Assembly: GCA_023380915.1 (NCBI GenBank)
Contig: JAMCSM010000094.1
Location: 1 to 9,774, forward strand
Length of the DNA: 9,774 nucleotides
Reading direction: 5' to 3'
DNA from: Actinomycetota bacterium
GTDB lineage: Bacteria > Actinomycetota > Humimicrobiia > Humimicrobiales > Humimicrobiaceae
The stretch's first letter is position 1. Every line of letters starts with the position of its first letter. Below, piece by piece: positions 7,035 to 9,774 of this stretch. The notes under the pieces were generated by a model. The model did no database searches, had not been told where the DNA came from, and saw only the letters and a program-made list of their open reading frames with translations. Both the position numbers and the translations under genes were made by a program.

Positions 7035-7081
7035 TTCTATTTGATAACTTAAATTATCAAATAGAATATTATTATTTTTTG
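7035..7081 (+). terminator. Intrinsic terminator after hydA
   Basis: A perfect 13-bp stem (7035-7047 with 7054-7066, loop CTTAAA) is followed by TATTATTATTTTTT (7067-7080). The stem is almost all A/T, but its length and the T-rich tail make it a convincing end for the hydrogenase transcript, 26 bases after the hydA stop. Read from the minus strand no T run follows, so it appears one-directional. Confidence 0.8.
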
Positions 7082-7107
7082 TGAATAATATTTTGATCTA
7101 TTATATT
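7079..7107 (+). promoter_or_regulatory. Candidate promoter of the small coiled-coil gene
   Basis: TTGTGA (7079-7084, 4 of 6) is separated by 17 bases from TATATT (7102-7107, 5 of 6). It lies just behind the hydA terminator and 37 bases before the ATG at 7144. This suggests the small gene has its own transcription start. DNA this AT-rich gives chance matches, hence moderate confidence. Confidence 0.5.
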
Positions 7108-7126
7108 AATTACTGGAGTTATTAGA

Positions 7127-7136
7127 GGAAGGTGAG
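7127..7136 (+). promoter_or_regulatory. Ribosome-binding site that sets the small-gene start
   Basis: GGAAGGTGAG ends seven bases before ATG 7144. The alternative GTG start at 7132 falls within it and would have only AGAGG three bases upstream, which is too close. Confidence 0.65.
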
Positions 7137-7143
7137 AAACAAT

Positions 7144-7395
7144 ATGCACAAGGAAGTAACAGATATCGCTAAGGTATGTGATTCGATAATAAAAAGATTG
7201 GATGAAGTTAAAAAAATTGCAGATAAAATCAAGAAACTTACTGCTGATGTTGAATCGAAAACTGATCAAATGGATGCCGTAAACAAATCACTTGCGATGC
7301 GAAAGGATATTGCAAATTTATATATTTTAAATTCAAATATTGAAGACAACCTGAAAACCCTGGAAAAAATATATAAATCTCTGAGTAAAATTTAA
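7144..7395 (+). CDS. Small coiled-coil protein of unknown function
   Basis: I do not recognise this 83-residue protein. It is highly charged (rich in K, D and E), has a single cysteine (C12), no tryptophan, no signal peptide and no membrane segment. Hydrophobic residues fall at 8, 11, 15, 22, 25, 29, 32, 36, 43, 46 and 50, an almost unbroken 3-4 heptad spacing interrupted only at 18 and 39. A second short run sits at 70, 73, 77 and 80. The likely shape is a long amphipathic helix, then a turn near 52-58 and a second helix, probably oligomeric. I start it at ATG 7144 because GGAAGGTGAG (7127-7136) is then well placed. A GTG at 7132 would add four residues but lies inside that ribosome-binding site. 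It is between the hydA terminator and hypE, and its stop abuts the hypE stop. A structural or regulatory partner of the hydrogenase is possible but only inferred from position. Confidence 0.75.
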   Translation: MHKEVTDIAKVCDSIIKRLDEVKKIADKIKKLTADVESKTDQMDAVNKSLAMRKDIANLYILNSNIEDNLKTLEKIYKSLSKI

Positions 7396-8451
7396 CTAAC
7401 AGATTCGTGGCAGCTGTTCACTGTATTGAAGGTCAAGTATTCTTCTGGTTCCGATTTCGGTATTGATGAGAACACGGCCATTGCCCTTTTTGGATACTGT
7501 TCCTATAATTGCCGATTCTTTTCCATATTTATTTTTTTTCATTGCATCAATAACTTTTTTGGCATCATCCGCGGATACAAACACAACCATTTTGCCCTCA
7601 TTGGCAATATACATGGGGTCCATGCCCAGAAATTCACAAATGCCTCTGACTTCTTGTTTAATGGGAATTTTATCCATGAATATATCAAAATCATTATTTG
7701 AGCTTTGCGCCATCTCTATCAGGACTCTGGCAAGTCCGCCTCTGGTTGCATCTCTTAATGCATGAATATTACTGGAGGTTTCAAACATAATTTTTATCAG
7801 CGAACTGAGGGGAGAACAGTCACTCTTTATGCTAATTTTAAAATCAAATTCTTTTCTTTTTGCCAGTATTGAAATTCCATGATCCCCGATGCTTCCATTA
7901 ATTAAAATAAGGTCCCCGCTTTTAATATTTTTTGGTGATACTGATGTATTACTTTCCAAAAAACCTATACCGGAAGTATTTATATATATTTTGTCAGCAT
8001 TTCCTTTTTCCACAACTTTGGTATCTCCGGTGATAATCATTACTTTTATTTCATTTCCAAGATCTTTATTGATCTCATCCAGTGTTTTTTTAACAGACGC
8101 CAGAATTTTTTCCAGATCTTTTATGGCAAATCCTTCTTCTATGATAAGTGAAAAACTGAGGGCAAAAGGCTTGCAGCCGGAAGTTACAAGGTCATTGATA
8201 GTCCCGCAGATACTTAATTTTCCTATATCACCACCGGGGAAAAAAATTGGACTTACAACAAAGCTGTCAGTTGTGAATGCCATTTTTTTATCAAGACAAT
8301 GAATTACTGCACTATCTTCAAGCCTGTCAAGGATATCATTTTTTAAATATTTAAGAATTAAACTGTTTATGAGTTCCCCTGTTTTTATTCCGCCATCTCC
8401 ATGAGACAGATTAATAACTTCATCCTTAATCCGGTTTTTATAACTTTTCAT
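7396..8451 (-). CDS. hypE: Hydrogenase maturation protein HypE (carbamoyl dehydratase)
   Basis: PurM/AIRS-like ATPase. Its C-terminal cysteine receives a carbamoyl group from HypF and is dehydrated to thiocyanate, the source of the cyanide ligands passed to iron on HypCD. From the ATG at 8451 the protein has 351 residues, a normal length. It shows SHGDGG (16-21), TTDSFVVSPIFFPGGDIG (60-77), the GTINDL segment (83-88), TGDTKVV (141-147), RDATRGGLA (233-241), and ends in the invariant PRIC (348-351), so the reactive C-terminal cysteine is present. The frame stays open upstream to 8562, but that stretch lies inside hypD and encodes nothing HypE-like. GAAAGG (complement of 8459-8464) sits seven bases before the chosen start. 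It overlaps the hypD end by 14 bases, and its stop touches that of the convergent small gene. Confidence 0.96.
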   Translation of the reverse strand: MKSYKNRIKDEVINLSHGDGGIKTGELINSLILKYLKNDILDRLEDSAVIHCLDKKMAFTTDSFVVSPIFFPGGDIGKLSICGTINDLVTSGCKPFALSFSLIIEEGFAIKDLEKILASVKKTLDEINKDLGNEIKVMIITGDTKVVEKGNADKIYINTSGIGFLESNTSVSPKNIKSGDLILINGSIGDHGISILAKRKEFDFKISIKSDCSPLSSLIKIMFETSSNIHALRDATRGGLARVLIEMAQSSNNDFDIFMDKIPIKQEVRGICEFLGMDPMYIANEGKMVVFVSADDAKKVIDAMKKNKYGKESAIIGTVSKKGNGRVLINTEIGTRRILDLQYSEQLPRIC

Positions 8452-9586
8452 TCCTGTACCTTTCAAATTTAAAATAAGCAGCACATGTTCCTTCACTTGA
8501 AACCATACAAGCACCAATGGGATTTTCCGGAGTGCATGCTTTTGCGAATAATTCACATTCAAATGGCACCGCAGCCCCTTTTAAAATATCGCCGCATCTG
8601 CAATTTCCAGGTTCCCTTGAGTTAACTTTCCCAATCGGAAATTTTATTTTTGCATCATAATTAGCATATTTTTCTTTTATTTTTAAACCACTTTTTGCGA
8701 TATTCCCAAGTCCCCGCCAGATTGAATCTACAAGCTCAAAAACTTCATAAATTTCTTTAATTGCGAAGGGATTTCCTTCTTCTTTTACAACTCTTATATA
8801 TTCATTTTCAACCATTGATACTGAGTCCTCGATCTGACTTAAAATCATTTTTATGGATGTCAGAATATCGAGGGGTTCAAAACCGCTGACAACTCCTGGA
8901 ATTTTATATTTTTCAGAAATAAATTTATAAGCTTTTGTTCCGATTATTGCTGAAACATGGCCTGGTAAAAGCAGGCCATTTATTTTTATATTTTCGTCAC
9001 TAAGCAATATATCAAGCGCCGGTGGTATTATTTTGTGAGTACAAAAAATAAAGAAATTTTTTAAATTTTTCTCTGCTGCTCTTTTTATAATTACAGAGGT
9101 CAGAGGGATTGTTGTTTCAAATCCGATAGCAATAAAAATTACATTTATGCCGGGGTTTTCCTCCGCAAAATCCAGAGCAGAAGAAGGGGAATAACAGATA
9201 TTTACTTTTTTACCCTTTGATTTTTCTTTCATCAGTGTTGACCTTGAACCTGGTACCCTGACAAGATCGCCGAAAGAAAATATTGAGAGTTCATAATTAT
9301 TTATAATTTCAAGAATCCAGTCAATATCATTTACCGGTGTCACACAAACAGGGCATCCTGGTCCGCTGATAAGATGAATATTCAATGGAAGGAGTTGCCG
9401 CAAATTGTATTTTGCAATTGACATTGTATGCGTGCCGCAAACTTCCATTATATTGATATCATTAATGATTTTTTTGCTGGCTGAATTATTGATATCAGAT
9501 GCTATTTCATGAATTCTTTTACTTAACCCTTGTGAAGCTGTGTTATTTTTTTTATGATGAATCTTATCATGAGGCTTATTTTTCAA
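8438..9586 (-). CDS. hypD: Hydrogenase maturation protein HypD (Fe(CN)2CO scaffold, [4Fe-4S])
   Basis: Iron-sulfur protein that with HypC forms the scaffold on which Fe(CN)2CO is assembled. The 382 residues contain the catalytic-cleft cysteine in MEVCGTHT (47-54, C50), GPGCPVC (75-81, C78 and C81), GFETTIP (155-161), LLPGHVSAIIG (206-216), and the C-terminal cluster region CRCGDILKG (329-337) with ECELFAKAC (343-351) and CTPENPIGACMVSSEGTC (351-368). All expected cysteines are present. The start is TTG at 9586, supported by GGAAGGA at five-base spacing; no in-frame ATG exists before Met47, which is too late. The first 17 or so residues are Lys/His-rich and slightly longer than usual for the family. 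It overlaps hypC by 11 bases and hypE by 14, so the three proteins are probably translated from one coupled message. Confidence 0.97.
   Translation of the reverse strand: MKNKPHDKIHHKKNNTASQGLSKRIHEIASDINNSASKKIINDINIMEVCGTHTMSIAKYNLRQLLPLNIHLISGPGCPVCVTPVNDIDWILEIINNYELSIFSFGDLVRVPGSRSTLMKEKSKGKKVNICYSPSSALDFAEENPGINVIFIAIGFETTIPLTSVIIKRAAEKNLKNFFIFCTHKIIPPALDILLSDENIKINGLLLPGHVSAIIGTKAYKFISEKYKIPGVVSGFEPLDILTSIKMILSQIEDSVSMVENEYIRVVKEEGNPFAIKEIYEVFELVDSIWRGLGNIAKSGLKIKEKYANYDAKIKFPIGKVNSREPGNCRCGDILKGAAVPFECELFAKACTPENPIGACMVSSEGTCAAYFKFERYRNEKL
8459..8464 (-). promoter_or_regulatory. Ribosome-binding site that sets the hypE start
   Basis: GAAAGG on the minus strand lies seven bases before ATG 8451, within the end of hypD. 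It supports the short 351-residue HypE over the 388-residue reading that starts at 8562. Confidence 0.65.
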
Positions 9587-9774
9587 AATATTCCTTCCAG
9601 TATCCTTCCGTTATCAATGCTTCCTCTTTATCGATTATTTGAATTGCAAAACCTGCATGAACAATGACATAATCGCCAGTTTTTACTTCAGGAACAAGTG
9701 AAATGTCCACATTTTTTATTACTCCTAAACTTTCGATTTCTGCTATATTCTTATTTATTTTATTAACCTTTGCA
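9576..9774 (-). CDS. hypC: Hydrogenase maturation chaperone HypC (N-terminus outside window)
   Basis: Small HypC/HupF-family chaperone that pairs with HypD during assembly of Fe(CN)2CO and carries it to the large subunit. Only the last 65 residues are inside the window, read from the edge to TAA at 9576-9578. The signature TGDYVIVHAGFAIQIIDKEEA matches the HypC core (GDYVLVHxGFAI...EA). Upstream the AKVNKI segment fits the position just after the N-terminal MCLAxPx motif, whose essential Cys2 lies beyond the edge and cannot be confirmed. The C-terminus (GYWKEYFEK) is ordinary in length. The stop lies 11 bases inside hypD. The promoter of this operon, and perhaps hypF or hypA, would lie beyond the right edge. 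Confidence 0.93.
   Translation of the reverse strand, partial: AKVNKINKNIAEIESLGVIKNVDISLVPEVKTGDYVIVHAGFAIQIIDKEEALITEGYWKEYFEK
9592..9598 (-). promoter_or_regulatory. Ribosome-binding site supporting the hypD TTG start
   Basis: GGAAGGA on the minus strand, inside the end of hypC, is followed after five bases (ATATT) by TTG. This is the main argument for a non-ATG start. Confidence 0.65.

Noticed and set aside
7132..7143. GTG at 7132 as the start of the small coiled-coil gene
   Set aside because: It lies within the ribosome-binding site that serves ATG 7144 and lacks a suitably spaced one of its own.
7426..8302. Plus-strand open frames at 7426, 7463 and 7889
   Set aside because: All lie antisense to hypE, whose motifs are clear on the other strand; none has a recognisable domain.
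8452..8562. 37-residue N-terminal extension of HypE
   Set aside because: The stretch is inside hypD, does not resemble HypE, and a ribosome-binding site is placed for ATG 8451.
1..9774. CRISPR arrays, tRNA/rRNA genes, insertion sequences, defence genes
   Set aside because: No regularly spaced long repeats, no tRNA- or rRNA-like sequence, and no transposase or nuclease domains were seen. Non-coding gaps are all under 230 bases.

Overview
The window is AT-rich bacterial DNA that is almost entirely protein-coding. Purine-rich Shine-Dalgarno sites precede most starts and housekeeping-type -35/-10 promoters can be read in the gaps. The content (GTP-dependent PEP carboxykinase, a soluble four-subunit [NiFe] hydrogenase and its Hyp maturation proteins) points to a fermentative or acetogenic-style anaerobe. 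Candidates are low-GC Firmicutes or an uncultured low-GC lineage. I cannot name the species from the sequence.

Layout: (1) <1-697, plus strand, the 3' end of a GTP-type phosphoenolpyruvate carboxykinase gene. (2) 714-2057, minus strand, a DUF1015-family protein, convergent with pckG and with a good promoter of its own. (3) 2283-2924, plus strand, hypB, divergent from DUF1015. (4) A 149-bp gap holding a strong promoter (TTGACA / extended -10) followed by three phased TTACAAA repeats. (5) 3074-7008, plus strand, four tightly packed genes in the order beta-gamma-delta-alpha (hydB-hydG-hydD-hydA). This is the order of the archaeal sulfhydrogenase hydBGDA operons and fits a group 3b-type NAD(P)-linked [NiFe] hydrogenase. 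(6) A 13-bp-stem intrinsic terminator. (7) 7144-7395, plus strand, a small coiled-coil protein of unknown function with its own candidate promoter. (8) 7396-9774, minus strand, hypE, hypD and a 5'-truncated hypC, overlapping one another in the transcription order hypC-hypD-hypE.

How it works together: HydA (Ni-Fe site) and HydD (Fe-S relay) would form the H2-activating half. HydB (two [4Fe-4S] motifs) and HydG (FAD/NAD(P) domain plus a [2Fe-2S] site) would connect it to NAD(P)H. HypC, HypD and HypE build the Fe(CN)2CO unit and HypB supports nickel insertion. HypA, HypF and a maturation protease are not in the window. HydA ends exactly at the histidine where maturation proteases normally cut, so this enzyme probably needs no proteolytic processing.

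I see no defence system, CRISPR array, mobile element, tRNA or rRNA. The parts most worth following up are the tail-less large subunit, the phased repeats behind the hydrogenase promoter, and the orphan coiled-coil gene between the hydrogenase and hyp operons.
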